Positions 8,285-16,241 of a stretch of 42,574 nt of DNA are shown here, piece by piece. This DNA comes from Acidimicrobiales bacterium (lineage in GTDB: Bacteria; Actinomycetota; Acidimicrobiia; Acidimicrobiales; Acidimicrobilacustridaceae). Position 1 is the stretch's first letter, and each line of letters opens with the position of its first letter. Both the position numbers and the translations under genes were made by a program. The stretch spans positions 1-42,574 of the forward strand of contig JAURMR010000010.1 of the NCBI GenBank assembly GCA_030830565.1, given 5' to 3'. The notes under the pieces were generated by a model. The model worked only from the letters and a program-made list of their open reading frames with translations, did no database searches and was not told where the DNA came from.

Positions 8285-8313
8285 TCATCCGTTTTTGACC
8301 TCAGGATCGGAGT
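8285..8313 (+). promoter_or_regulatory. ECF promoter of the sigma-factor gene
   Basis: TCATCC (8285-8290), 17 bases and CGGAGT (8308-8313) form a -35/-10 pair that is repeated with identical hexamers and spacing before the fasciclin gene. It resembles the mycobacterial SigK promoter (CCATCC and CCGAAT). Six bases separate the -10 box from the GTG start, the same leaderless geometry as other genes in this window. Confidence 0.7.
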
Positions 8314-8319
8314 AGAGGC

Positions 8320-9009
8320 GTGACGCTTCTGCCGCTTGAGAGGGAAAACCACCGAGATCTCTCTGTCCCGATGCCTCAGAACGCCCAGTTTGTGCCACGG
8401 TGGGGGTCGCGTCCTATGCCTCTTCGTCGAACCTCTGCCCCAGTTTTAGCGATCGCGACGGACGTTGACTTGATCGCGGGGATTATCAACCGTGATCCTG
8501 AGTCATTGGCCGAGGTCTATCGGCAGCATGGCGGCGCGGTCTATGGACTGAGCCGCAGGGTCCTTGGCGATGATTCGCTAGCTGAAGACGTCACGCAGGA
8601 ACTGTTCCTGCGGCTCTGGAATGAGCCGCGTCGGTTCGATCCAAATCGCGGAACCTTGCGGTCGTTTCTTCAGCGTCAAGCCCACAGTCGATCTGTTGAG
8701 CGAGTCCGGTCGGAAGAGGCGCGACGGAAACGTGAGGATCGTTCCGTTGCTGTTGACGTGAGGCCAATCGAAGACCTCGAATCTGATGTCGTTGCTTCTC
8801 TTGAGTCTGATCGGATCCGCCGTGCGCTCGAGTCGCTCGATCCGGATGAGCGTCGCCCAATCGTGTTGGCCTATTACGGCGGCGCTTCCTATCGCGACGT
8901 TGCTGTCCGACTGGATCTTCCCGAGGGGACAGTAAAGAGTCGGATTCGAACGGGACTTCGACGTTTGTCGTCGTTACTTGAAGATGGTGGACCGGAGGAG
9001 GAGCGATGA
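8320..9009 (+). CDS. sigK: SigK-like ECF RNA polymerase sigma factor
   Basis: The 229-residue protein contains sigma region 2 (LAEVYRQHGGAVYGLSRRVLGDDSLAEDVTQELFLRLWNEPRRFDPNRGTL in outline, about residues 65-115) and region 4 (LDPDERRPIVLAYYGGASYRDVAVRLDLPEGTVKSRIRTGLRRL in outline, about residues 170-215). It directs RNA polymerase to a dedicated promoter set. The following anti-sigma gene overlaps it by four bases (ATGA), so the two are translationally coupled. The family is usually about 190 residues; the extra N-terminus comes from using GTG 8320, which fits a leaderless transcript. ATG 8416 would give a 197-residue protein. The shared promoter upstream implies autoregulation. Confidence 0.9.
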   Translation: MTLLPLERENHRDLSVPMPQNAQFVPRWGSRPMPLRRTSAPVLAIATDVDLIAGIINRDPESLAEVYRQHGGAVYGLSRRVLGDDSLAEDVTQELFLRLWNEPRRFDPNRGTLRSFLQRQAHSRSVERVRSEEARRKREDRSVAVDVRPIEDLESDVVASLESDRIRRALESLDPDERRPIVLAYYGGASYRDVAVRLDLPEGTVKSRIRTGLRRLSSLLEDGGPEEER

Positions 9010-9758
9010 GCGAGTATTCGAATGTGAACTCCGGATCCGACGACGTCTCCGAACTTCTCGGTGTCTACGTGCTCGATGCCGTCGACGATGTTGAACGTCG
9101 TCGAGTTGAGCGCGCTGCTGCAGCCGATCCGCAGATTGCAGCGGAAATTGAACGCCTGAGGGTGGCTTCTGATGCGCTCGGCGCTCGTGCCGACCTCGCT
9201 CCGCCCGCCGGATTGTGGGAGTCGATCCAATCCAAGATCGAACCAACTGCTGTCGCCGGTGGTTCCACTTCGAAGACTGCGACTCAACGCAGAGCTGCCC
9301 GACCATCTCTGGGTCGGCCGTTGTTCCTCGCAGCAGCAGCCGTTGCTGTTGTCTTTGTTATCGGCGCCGGGCTCATCAGCGTCACTCGATCATCGAGCCC
9401 CACCGATTCGGTGGCGTCAATGACTGCGATGGCCAACGACGCAGCGACGAAACCTGGTACTCGGCAGGGCGTTTTGACCGATCCTGACAACACGATGGAA
9501 GTTCGAGTCATCGTGGATGCATCAGGCCATGGTTTCGTTATGTCTGATCCTCTCCCAGCGCTTCCCGACAACGAGACCTATCAACTCTGGTCAGCAGCCA
9601 ACGGCACGATGGTGTCGCTCGGCATGCTGGGTTCGAATCCAGAGATGTCATTGGTCGCGATCGACGGAGCAGTGACTGAACTTGCTCTTACTCGTGAGCC
9701 AGTTCAGGGGAGTGTCTCGCCGACCTCGAACCCCATGGCAACAGGTCGCTTGATCTGA
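9006..9758 (+). CDS. rskA: RskA-type anti-sigma factor
   Basis: The 250-residue protein has a cytoplasmic sigma-binding domain (about residues 12-80), a single membrane span (about 104-126) and an extracytoplasmic RskA domain with ETYQLWSAANG and SLGMLG motifs. No zinc-binding HxxxCxxC motif is present, as in mycobacterial RskA. It should hold the upstream sigma factor inactive at the membrane until it is proteolysed or senses a redox change. Overlap with the sigma gene and the adjacent fasciclin gene match the SigK/RskA regulon layout in mycobacteria. Confidence 0.9.
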   Translation: MSEYSNVNSGSDDVSELLGVYVLDAVDDVERRRVERAAAADPQIAAEIERLRVASDALGARADLAPPAGLWESIQSKIEPTAVAGGSTSKTATQRRAARPSLGRPLFLAAAAVAVVFVIGAGLISVTRSSSPTDSVASMTAMANDAATKPGTRQGVLTDPDNTMEVRVIVDASGHGFVMSDPLPALPDNETYQLWSAANGTMVSLGMLGSNPEMSLVAIDGAVTELALTREPVQGSVSPTSNPMATGRLI

Positions 9759-9790
9759 TTTTCGGAAACTCAAAAAACTTTCGATCTGCG

Positions 9791-9819
9791 TCATCCGGAT
9801 CGGGGGTTGGCTTCGGAGT
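9791..9819 (+). promoter_or_regulatory. ECF promoter of the fasciclin gene
   Basis: TCATCC (9791-9796), 17 bases and CGGAGT (9814-9819). Hexamers, spacing and the following AG match the promoter at 8285-8313, while the spacer differs. Expected transcription start is near 9826, leaving a leader of about 38 bases with AAGGAG six bases before the ATG. Confidence 0.7.
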
Positions 9820-9863
9820 AGGGGTGAAGCACATCACGGTGCTGAAAACCCAAGGAGCTCCGC

Positions 9864-10418
9864 ATGTCTATTCGCCCCCTCAAAGTTGTTGGTGGTCTCA
9901 TCGTCGCAGCGTCATTGACGCTCGGTGCCGTCGCTTGCAGTAGCGACTCGAAGTCAAGCTCGTCTGACACAACGGCAAAGTCGAGCGCATCGACAACAGC
10001 CCCGATGAAGTCCGAAACCATTGTTGACATTGCTGCTGGCAACGCCGACTTCTCGACCCTTGTTGGCGCAGTGAAGTCCGCTGGTCTCGTGGAAACCCTC
10101 TCGGGCAAGGGCCCATTCACGGTGTTTGCACCTACGAACGAAGCATTTGCGAAGCTCCCCGCAGGAACGCTTGCATCGCTCACACCGGAACAGCTCAAGT
10201 CGATCCTCACCTACCACGTCGTTGCCGGTGAAGTTCTGGCCAAGGACGTGAAGCCAGGCAAGGTCAAGACCGTGAACGGTCAAGAACTCACCATCAATGT
10301 CAATGGCGGCAAGGTCACCATCACTGACGCCAAGGGCAACACGGTCAACGTTGTGAAGACCGACATTGTTGGTAGCAACGGCGTCATCCATGTCATCGAC
10401 GGCGTCCTGATGCCGTAG
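9864..10418 (+). CDS. Fasciclin-domain lipoprotein (MPT70/MPT83-like)
   Basis: The 184-residue protein has a lipoprotein signal (lipobox AVAC, Cys25), a Ser/Thr-rich linker and one fasciclin/FAS1 domain (about residues 52-183; [26 protein letters not shown] and [12 protein letters not shown]). FAS1 domains act in adhesion at the cell surface. In mycobacteria the homologous MPT70 and MPT83 are the main SigK targets, and here the gene directly follows the sigma and anti-sigma genes and has its own copy of the candidate ECF promoter. Start codon and ribosome-binding site (AAGGAG) are clear. Confidence 0.95.
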   Translation: MSIRPLKVVGGLIVAASLTLGAVACSSDSKSSSSDTTAKSSASTTAPMKSETIVDIAAGNADFSTLVGAVKSAGLVETLSGKGPFTVFAPTNEAFAKLPAGTLASLTPEQLKSILTYHVVAGEVLAKDVKPGKVKTVNGQELTINVNGGKVTITDAKGNTVNVVKTDIVGSNGVIHVIDGVLMP

Positions 10419-10459
10419 TTCGATCTGCGGTACCAGCACTGAACAACAACTGCATGAAC

Positions 10460-10493
10460 GAGCGGGCCTGGGAGTTTCCTAGGCCCGCTCTTT
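10460..10493 (+). terminator. Rho-independent terminator after the fasciclin gene
   Basis: GAGCGGGCCT (10460-10469) pairs with AGGCCCGCTC (10481-10490). Three further pairs, one a G-T wobble, close an AGTTT loop. It is followed by a short T-run. This is the strongest hairpin in the window. Confidence 0.85.
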
Positions 10494-10579
10494 CCGTTCG
10501 CTATCAAGGGTGTACGTGCGGCGGTTGGGGGTTCTGGCCAGCGCGTAGAGTTTCGGCTTTGGATTGAGGAGGCGCCGTC

Positions 10580-12637
10580 GTGACCGAGTGTGGTGAAGAG
10601 TCAGTTCCTGAAGGATCGGTGACGCGCCGACAGGTCTTGAAGGGCGCTGGTGCTCTCGGAGTTGCTGCCGCAGCAATGGCTGCTGGCGTCGCCCCGTCTG
10701 GCGCAACGCCGACGGCGCCGACGATCGCTCCGCGAACCTTTGTCCCGCGCGGACCGCTCACGACCCAACCAAATTTCCTCGTGATCATCGTCGATGAACA
10801 GCGATTCCCGGTTTCGTACGAATCGGCCGCGCTTGCCTCTTGGCGTGCGTCGAATCTTCCGGCGCAGAACCAACTCATGGCGAACGGTATGTCATTTCGC
10901 AATCACCACATCATGGCGACTGCATGCGCCCCGAGCCGAACGTCGCTCCTCACGGGCCAGTACCCATCGCTGCACGGCGTCACGCAAACCTCGGGCATTG
11001 CAAAGTCAGCGCTTGAACAAGATCTCTATTGGTTAGACCCGACAACGGTTCCCACAATGGGAAGTTGGTTCCGTGCAGGTGGATACGACACCTATTGGAA
11101 AGGAAAGTGGCACGTTTCCGACGCCGATCTCTATACGCCCGGTACCCATCAGCCATTTCCTGCGTACAACGCAGACGGAACCCGCAACCTGACAGCAGAG
11201 AACATCTATCTCCAAGCAGACATGTTGGATGAGTTTGGATTCACTGGCTGGATTGGACCCGAACCGCATGGTTCCAACCCCATGGATTCCGGTTCGTCAG
11301 CGCCTGGCGGCGGTGGTCGTGATGACGCTTTTGCCGAGCAAAGCGTCGAACTCATGCAAAACCTTCGCAATTCGCAGAACCCATGGTTGGCGGTTGCCTC
11401 CTTTGTTGATCCGCATGACATCGTGCTTTGGGGGCAACTCGCGTTGCTCGCGGGTCAACGGAGTCCATCAACTTCGTTGAATCTTCAGGGGCAACTGAAC
11501 GGTTCAAATGTGCCTACTGATCTTTTTGATCCCGTTGCGTGGGCACAAACGTTCACTGATGATCTTTCGCAAAAGCCTGATGCGCAAGCAAGTTACGGCG
11601 AGACCTATCCGAAGTCGCTTCAGCCAACACTGACGAACTCTGACTATCAGCGCTTCTACTACCAGTTGCAAAAGACAGTTGATGCACATATCAAAGCGGT
11701 GATTGATGCAGTAACCGCGGACAACATGACCTACCGCGAGACGATCATCATTTACCTCTCCGATCACGGCGATCTGCTTGGTTCGCACGGTGGTCTGCAT
11801 CAGAAGTGGCATGTTGCCTATGACGAAGTGATGAAGGTTCCGTTCGTGATCCACAATCCGGTGGTCTTCCCGTCGGGGGGAACAACTGACGTGCTCACAA
11901 GTCACGCCGACCTCCTGCCCACGATGCTTGGACTCGCAGGTCTTGATCAGTCGGCACTTCTTTCGCAACTCTCGCAAACTCACACCCAAGTGCAACCGCT
12001 ACCCGGTCGTGATTTGTCTGATTTCTTGCTTGGTCTTTCGACGGAATCTTCGATTGCAAATGATCCCCAGTACTTCATGACTGATGACGAGCCGATGCGT
12101 GGCGCGAAGCAAGTTGGTTGGAACGGAACGATGTACGAAGCGGTCGTGCAGCCGTGTCATCTCGAAACAGTTGTCGCAAATCTCCCGACGGGGCCTTTGG
12201 GCCAGATGGAGCGGTGGAAGTACACGCGTTATTTCGACAACCCAAATTTTTGGAGCACTCCAAATAGTCGTGACGTGCAGACGATTGTTGATGGCGTCAC
12301 ACAACGACCGGGTCCGAAGGCTGCGAACACAACTTTGAAACAGTCCGCTGTTCCCGATCAGCTTGAGATCTACAACACGTCGGAAGATCCGTTGGAGCTT
12401 CGCAACATTGCTTCTGATCCGGGACTCATGGCAACGCCGCGCATTTCTGGGATCGTGCAGCAGCTCCAGGACTTGCTCACGCAGGAGAGAAGCGCAAAGC
12501 GCTTGCAGCCTACAGGGTCATCATCGGCATCTTCGACCTCGGGCATGTTCCGCTTCGGTTCAGAAGCTGATTGGGCGCAGCTTTTGCAAAGTGATTCGAG
12601 CGACTCCGAAGAAGCCGTTCCGAAGTTCACGAGTTAG
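10580..12637 (+). CDS. Tat-exported type I sulfatase
   Basis: The 685-residue protein starts with a Tat signal (TRRQVLKG at residues 15-22, then an Ala-rich stretch). The alkaline-phosphatase/sulfatase domain starts with NFLVIIVDEQR (metal-binding Asp near 72). It contains the sulfatase signature C116-A-P-S-R120 with TG at 125-126, where the Cys is normally converted to formylglycine, and a downstream SDHGDLLGSHGG metal site. It probably releases sulfate from an external ester; the substrate is unknown. The GTG start has GAGGAGG seven bases upstream. The C-terminus is Ser-rich and ends AVPKFTS, similar to the tails of the two propeller proteins. No maturation enzyme is encoded here. Confidence 0.93.
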   Translation: MTECGEESVPEGSVTRRQVLKGAGALGVAAAAMAAGVAPSGATPTAPTIAPRTFVPRGPLTTQPNFLVIIVDEQRFPVSYESAALASWRASNLPAQNQLMANGMSFRNHHIMATACAPSRTSLLTGQYPSLHGVTQTSGIAKSALEQDLYWLDPTTVPTMGSWFRAGGYDTYWKGKWHVSDADLYTPGTHQPFPAYNADGTRNLTAENIYLQADMLDEFGFTGWIGPEPHGSNPMDSGSSAPGGGGRDDAFAEQSVELMQNLRNSQNPWLAVASFVDPHDIVLWGQLALLAGQRSPSTSLNLQGQLNGSNVPTDLFDPVAWAQTFTDDLSQKPDAQASYGETYPKSLQPTLTNSDYQRFYYQLQKTVDAHIKAVIDAVTADNMTYRETIIIYLSDHGDLLGSHGGLHQKWHVAYDEVMKVPFVIHNPVVFPSGGTTDVLTSHADLLPTMLGLAGLDQSALLSQLSQTHTQVQPLPGRDLSDFLLGLSTESSIANDPQYFMTDDEPMRGAKQVGWNGTMYEAVVQPCHLETVVANLPTGPLGQMERWKYTRYFDNPNFWSTPNSRDVQTIVDGVTQRPGPKAANTTLKQSAVPDQLEIYNTSEDPLELRNIASDPGLMATPRISGIVQQLQDLLTQERSAKRLQPTGSSSASSTSGMFRFGSEADWAQLLQSDSSDSEEAVPKFTS

Positions 12638-12705
12638 CGGCAAAGCGGCAGAACCAACTCTCTTCTCGCCGTTGTTTGGAACGCAGATTCGACAACGAGG
12701 CCACT

Positions 12706-13857
12706 TCAACTTTTGAATTCGGCATGTCCGTCGTTGTTGAACACCAAATGGTCGTAGCCCTCTTTGAATCCGAAGACCTCAGAAAGCTCGGGGCGTCCGA
12801 ACGACAAGTAGATCGTTCGACGGCCGTCGACGGTGCCGGTGGGCGGCGGTGCTGCGTGCACGGCGTCGGGGCTGTGAAGCGTCACATCGCCTGGTTGTGC
12901 GCTCACGGTGACAACCGGCCAGGACAGCTCTTGTTCACGGCTCGGGCGAACCGACGAAGTTTTGTGTGAGCCAGCGAGGAACATCATCGGCCCTGACTCG
13001 GCAGTCATTTCGCGAACCTGCACGCCAATATGCAATGACGGACACAGGATCGAGTGTCCGCCCAAACCACAATCGACATGCCAAGCGAGATCCGTGAGGC
13101 CTCCGGTGACCCCGGGATTCTTGAGTACAGCGAAGTGCCCGTTTCCGATCTCTGGATGGGCAACAAGTTCAGGGTTTATGGACTCAACGAGTTCCTTGAT
13201 GCGGGCATCGTGTTCAAGTTGATCGATGAGAGGTGAGGCGAGGCTTGTGTAGTGGAGTTGGCAAACGTGCTCTTCACCGCCTTCTGACGTCACCCACCAT
13301 GAATCTCCGTCGTCTGCGGTTGCCTCAGCGGCGAGCCTGTCGATTTCGACATCGAAGGAAGCTGCTTCGTTCGCACTGAAGACACCGCGGACAACCGCGA
13401 ATCCGTGCTCGTTGTAAAAGGAACCGATCTCCGGAAGGGAGTCGGTTCCCCAATGGAAAACCCGATCAAGGTTGGTGCGATTGATCGCCGATGGTTCATA
13501 GAGCGGGCGCCCGGTATAGAGGAGTCGAAGCAGTGGTTCCCAGACGTCGAAATCTCCATAGGTTCCAGTTTCGAATTGGATTCGTTGCTGAATTTGGAGT
13601 GCGGGTGCGGTCAAATATTCCATTGCGAACGCGCCGAACGAGAACGCGTCGATTGCGATGACGGTGCCAGCGTCGTCGGCAGTTCCGAAGGACCATTCAA
13701 CGCATCCGCTATCGACGCGATAGGTGACGGCCTTGCCGTCAGGCAGAACGAACGTAATCGGCGTGAGCTGATTGAAACGTTCGGAACCGATGGATGCCGA
13801 CTTTGAGACGGTGTCGTGGAACTCGGCGAAGTCGATGGATGGTAGAACGAAGGCCAT
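12706..13857 (-). CDS. Phytanoyl-CoA dioxygenase-like protein with N-terminal SCP2-like domain
   Basis: The 383-residue protein joins an N-terminal region resembling SCP2/sterol-carrier domains (about residues 25-120; ends WEPLLRLLYTGRPLY) to an Fe(II)/2-oxoglutarate dioxygenase of the PhyH family (about 140-365). The iron ligands are visible as H260-x-D262 and H334, with R347 as the likely 2-oxoglutarate ligand. It probably hydroxylates a lipid or acyl-CoA that the SCP2-like part binds. The frame opens at 13944, but ATG 13857 is preferred because a TATATT box lies seven bases before it and a divergent gene starts close by. Confidence 0.85.
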   Translation of the reverse strand: MAFVLPSIDFAEFHDTVSKSASIGSERFNQLTPITFVLPDGKAVTYRVDSGCVEWSFGTADDAGTVIAIDAFSFGAFAMEYLTAPALQIQQRIQFETGTYGDFDVWEPLLRLLYTGRPLYEPSAINRTNLDRVFHWGTDSLPEIGSFYNEHGFAVVRGVFSANEAASFDVEIDRLAAEATADDGDSWWVTSEGGEEHVCQLHYTSLASPLIDQLEHDARIKELVESINPELVAHPEIGNGHFAVLKNPGVTGGLTDLAWHVDCGLGGHSILCPSLHIGVQVREMTAESGPMMFLAGSHKTSSVRPSREQELSWPVVTVSAQPGDVTLHSPDAVHAAPPPTGTVDGRRTIYLSFGRPELSEVFGFKEGYDHLVFNNDGHAEFKS

Positions 13858-13864
13858 AGCGTCG

Positions 13865-13870
13865 AATATA
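13865..13870 (-). promoter_or_regulatory. -10 box, leaderless promoter of the PhyH gene
   Basis: On the minus strand TATATT precedes the ATG at 13857 by seven bases. The same A/T-rich patch lies just upstream of the divergent NTF2-like gene and may serve both promoters. Confidence 0.45.
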
Positions 13871-13903
13871 CGAGACGTAACCGTGCATGGGGGAATGGCA
13901 TCG

Positions 13904-14281
13904 ATGGGTTCAACGACACCAGAAGACTTCGAGTTGATGTTCAAAATCGCCTACGAAAGCGGTGACGCGTCTCAGGTTGCTGCGCTCTATGAAGAAGAAG
14001 CGGTTTATGTGCAGCCAGGTAGTGAACAGGTCGTCGTTGGTCGGGCAGGGATCGAAGCGGCGGTAGCGGCGACCTATCAGTTCCTCTCCGATATCGAGGT
14101 TGTTTTTCACGAGTCAGAGATGTTCGAAGTCGTTGGCGAGTACGCCTACTGCCATGGCTCAAGTACGACGAACTTTTCGCTCTCCGATGGCACGCGTCAT
14201 TCGGCGAAATCACGAAGCACAACCGTGCTGCATCGCGGCGAGGACGGTCTGTGGCGTTTAGCGCTCGATCACGCGTCCTAG
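13904..14281 (+). CDS. NTF2/SnoaL-like protein (SgcJ-type)
   Basis: The 125-residue protein has the cone-shaped NTF2-like fold pattern: an N-terminal helix pair (TPEDFELMFKIAYESGDASQVAALYEEEAV), then GRAGIEAAVAATYQFL and strands ending TTVLHRGEDGLWRLALDHAS. Such proteins are small enzymes or binding proteins (isomerase, hydrolase or polyketide-related) and the substrate cannot be read from sequence. ATG 13904 has GGGGGA nine bases upstream; ATG 13895 is also possible. The longer frame from 13772 would overlap the divergent PhyH gene. One base separates its stop from that of the converging bicupin gene. Confidence 0.8.
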   Translation: MGSTTPEDFELMFKIAYESGDASQVAALYEEEAVYVQPGSEQVVVGRAGIEAAVAATYQFLSDIEVVFHESEMFEVVGEYAYCHGSSTTNFSLSDGTRHSAKSRSTTVLHRGEDGLWRLALDHAS

Positions 14282-14282
14282 A

Positions 14283-15098
14283 TCAGGCGAGATCAGTGAG
14301 TTCAAGGAACAGCACGCCTTTGTCACCGGCAGTGATTGTTCCTGTCGAAGCCGCAGGCGGGAGTTCGATATGTGTACCGGCAGGGCACCAACGATTACCA
14401 AAGGTCGCTCCGCCCTCAACGATCCAAATCACACGTTGACCAGAGTTCGACTCGTTGTCGTATGTCGCGAGTGGTGGCAACTCAACATACGCACTTGTGA
14501 AACGTGGTTCATCAACGAGCAGTTTCTTGCGGGGAACGCCGTACCACTCGTAGTCGCGAACATGAGTCATCACCGAGTTCAGGCCCTCGACTTTCGGTGA
14601 TGGTCGTTCGCCGCCCCAGTCGCCGCGCGGGTCGACAAACCATTCGCCAATGTCGAGCGGCGGATCAGGAAGGGGAGTGATGCCTCGTGCAGCGATTTCG
14701 TTGGCATATAACTCTGGTTGATCGCCCCAACCGCCGAATTCACCGAAACTCAGTTCCCAGCAGGTGAGCCCGTGAGGTCCGGCAATGATGGGGCCAAATG
14801 CAGAACCGAGCGGGACATGGATGTGGGTTCCGGGTTCGCAGGGTTCTGTCCCGATCCATCCGCTGCCCCCAAGCACGAACACGACGTGGTTGCTTCGGTG
14901 TCCGTGGCGGCGCACCACCATCCCTGATTCGTAATGCACGTGCGCAGAAAGAAAGTCGGGCCGGATGATCGGCCACTTCTCACGCACGACAGAGACCGAA
15001 CTATCAGCGTTCTGTTGACGTTGGACTTCTGTCCAGTCGATGTCGTCAACATGCCAAAAGATTGGTGTGGCGTCACCGGGAGAGTCAGGAAAAGACAT
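14283..15098 (-). CDS. Bicupin protein
   Basis: The 271-residue protein has two cupin barrels, about residues 48-120 (HVHYESGMVVRRHGHRSNHVVFVLGGSG in outline) and about 195-268 (RVIWIVEGGATFGNRWCPAGTHIELPP). The first barrel keeps histidines that could bind a metal; the second has lost most of them. It may be a dioxygenase, an isomerase or a ligand sensor. It is the last gene of an operon and starts five bases after the FAD-oxidoreductase stop, with AGGA close to the ATG. Confidence 0.8.
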   Translation of the reverse strand: MSFPDSPGDATPIFWHVDDIDWTEVQRQQNADSSVSVVREKWPIIRPDFLSAHVHYESGMVVRRHGHRSNHVVFVLGGSGWIGTEPCEPGTHIHVPLGSAFGPIIAGPHGLTCWELSFGEFGGWGDQPELYANEIAARGITPLPDPPLDIGEWFVDPRGDWGGERPSPKVEGLNSVMTHVRDYEWYGVPRKKLLVDEPRFTSAYVELPPLATYDNESNSGQRVIWIVEGGATFGNRWCPAGTHIELPPAASTGTITAGDKGVLFLELTDLA

Positions 15099-15103
15099 TG
15101 TTC

Positions 15104-16228
15104 CTACTTCTTACGGAGTCCGCCGTAGAGCACCCGTTGCACGAACACGCTGAAAAGCAAAGGCTCAGCAAGTTTGCGCGGAATGCGGAAACGCTTCCCG
15201 TTCGGCTGCACGACGGTAAGTCCCTCTTCCTGAAGGCCGAGGATTGATCCCCACCGATACTCAGAGGCTTTGTAGGTCTTGAGTTTCGACGGCCGGCCAC
15301 GGACAAGTTCCTTCACGTTGGACACGACAATTCGGAATCCCCAGTTACGCGCTGAGCTACGAAGCGGATCGCTGGCGGCGACATCGCCAACAGCGAAGGC
15401 ATTGGGGTGTTCAGGAATGCGAAGGTTCTTGTCGACACGCACGAATCCTTCGTCATCAAGAACCGAAGACGGCAGGAATGAAGAATGGGGAGTAACGCCG
15501 CCAAGCGCCCACAACGTGACATCAGCGGTAAAAGATTCTTGTCCAGTTGACCACTCAACAGGATCGTGAGTGAGGCGATCGCCGCGAAAATCTGTTGGCA
15601 CAATTGCACGGTGATTCGGATGCACGACGACACCGTCGCTCGCTAGTTGGCGGGCCATCCAGCGGCGAACGCTTGGGTGGTAGCCGGGGAGTGGCTCGTC
15701 GTCACTGTGGAACAAGTGCACTGTTGCGTGTGAGCCACGAGCGAGATTGTCGGCAACACTCACGCCAGTTGCTCCGCCACCGATGACTGCGATGGTTGAG
15801 GCAGCCGCAAGTTCGGCATTGATTGCTGAGAGCTCGGTATCAATCGTTTGTAAGTCCTCAACGCGGTCGTGGCGCCAGAAGCCGTTGGAAACACCCGTTG
15901 CGATCACGAAATAGTCATATGGAATCGTTCGGCTCGAGCCGCCGGAAACATCAACGGAGACCTTCGAATGTTCGAAGTCGACGCTGGAAATTTTTCCGTG
16001 GACAACGTCTACTGCATCGAGTTTGCGGAAGCGCCGATACGGAATGAGGTACGTGCGTCGCCACCGAGGAAGATCGATAAGGCGCGTTCCTAATTCCTGA
16101 CCACTTACGAGTGCAGGCCGAGTCGAGATGCCGACAACGTGGCACTTGCGCGCCAATCGAGTGGCGATGAGAGCTCCGGTATCGCCGAGTCCGGCGACGA
16201 CAACAGTTGGTTTACGTGACGAACTCAT
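15104..16228 (-). CDS. FAD-dependent NAD(P)H oxidoreductase (NDH-2-like)
   Basis: The 374-residue protein has two dinucleotide-binding folds: VVVAGLGDTGALIATRL near the N-terminus (FAD) and IAVIGGGATGVSVADNLA in the middle (NAD(P)H). AFAVGDVA near residue 300 completes the FAD site, as in type II NADH dehydrogenases and ferredoxin reductases. No C-terminal membrane helix is obvious. The electron acceptor is not known. ATG 16228 is used because it begins just before the first fold and lies 13 bases after the crotonase stop; the frame opens further upstream, inside the crotonase gene. Confidence 0.85.
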   Translation of the reverse strand: MSSSRKPTVVVAGLGDTGALIATRLARKCHVVGISTRPALVSGQELGTRLIDLPRWRRTYLIPYRRFRKLDAVDVVHGKISSVDFEHSKVSVDVSGGSSRTIPYDYFVIATGVSNGFWRHDRVEDLQTIDTELSAINAELAAASTIAVIGGGATGVSVADNLARGSHATVHLFHSDDEPLPGYHPSVRRWMARQLASDGVVVHPNHRAIVPTDFRGDRLTHDPVEWSTGQESFTADVTLWALGGVTPHSSFLPSSVLDDEGFVRVDKNLRIPEHPNAFAVGDVAASDPLRSSARNWGFRIVVSNVKELVRGRPSKLKTYKASEYRWGSILGLQEEGLTVVQPNGKRFRIPRKLAEPLLFSVFVQRVLYGGLRKK

Positions 16229-16241
16229 TCGTTCGCCAACC

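Noticed and set aside
10523-10551. TAGAGT before the sulfatase gene as a -10 box
   Set aside because: No matching -35 hexamer at a normal distance, and the gene has a strong ribosome-binding site, so the promoter is uncertain.
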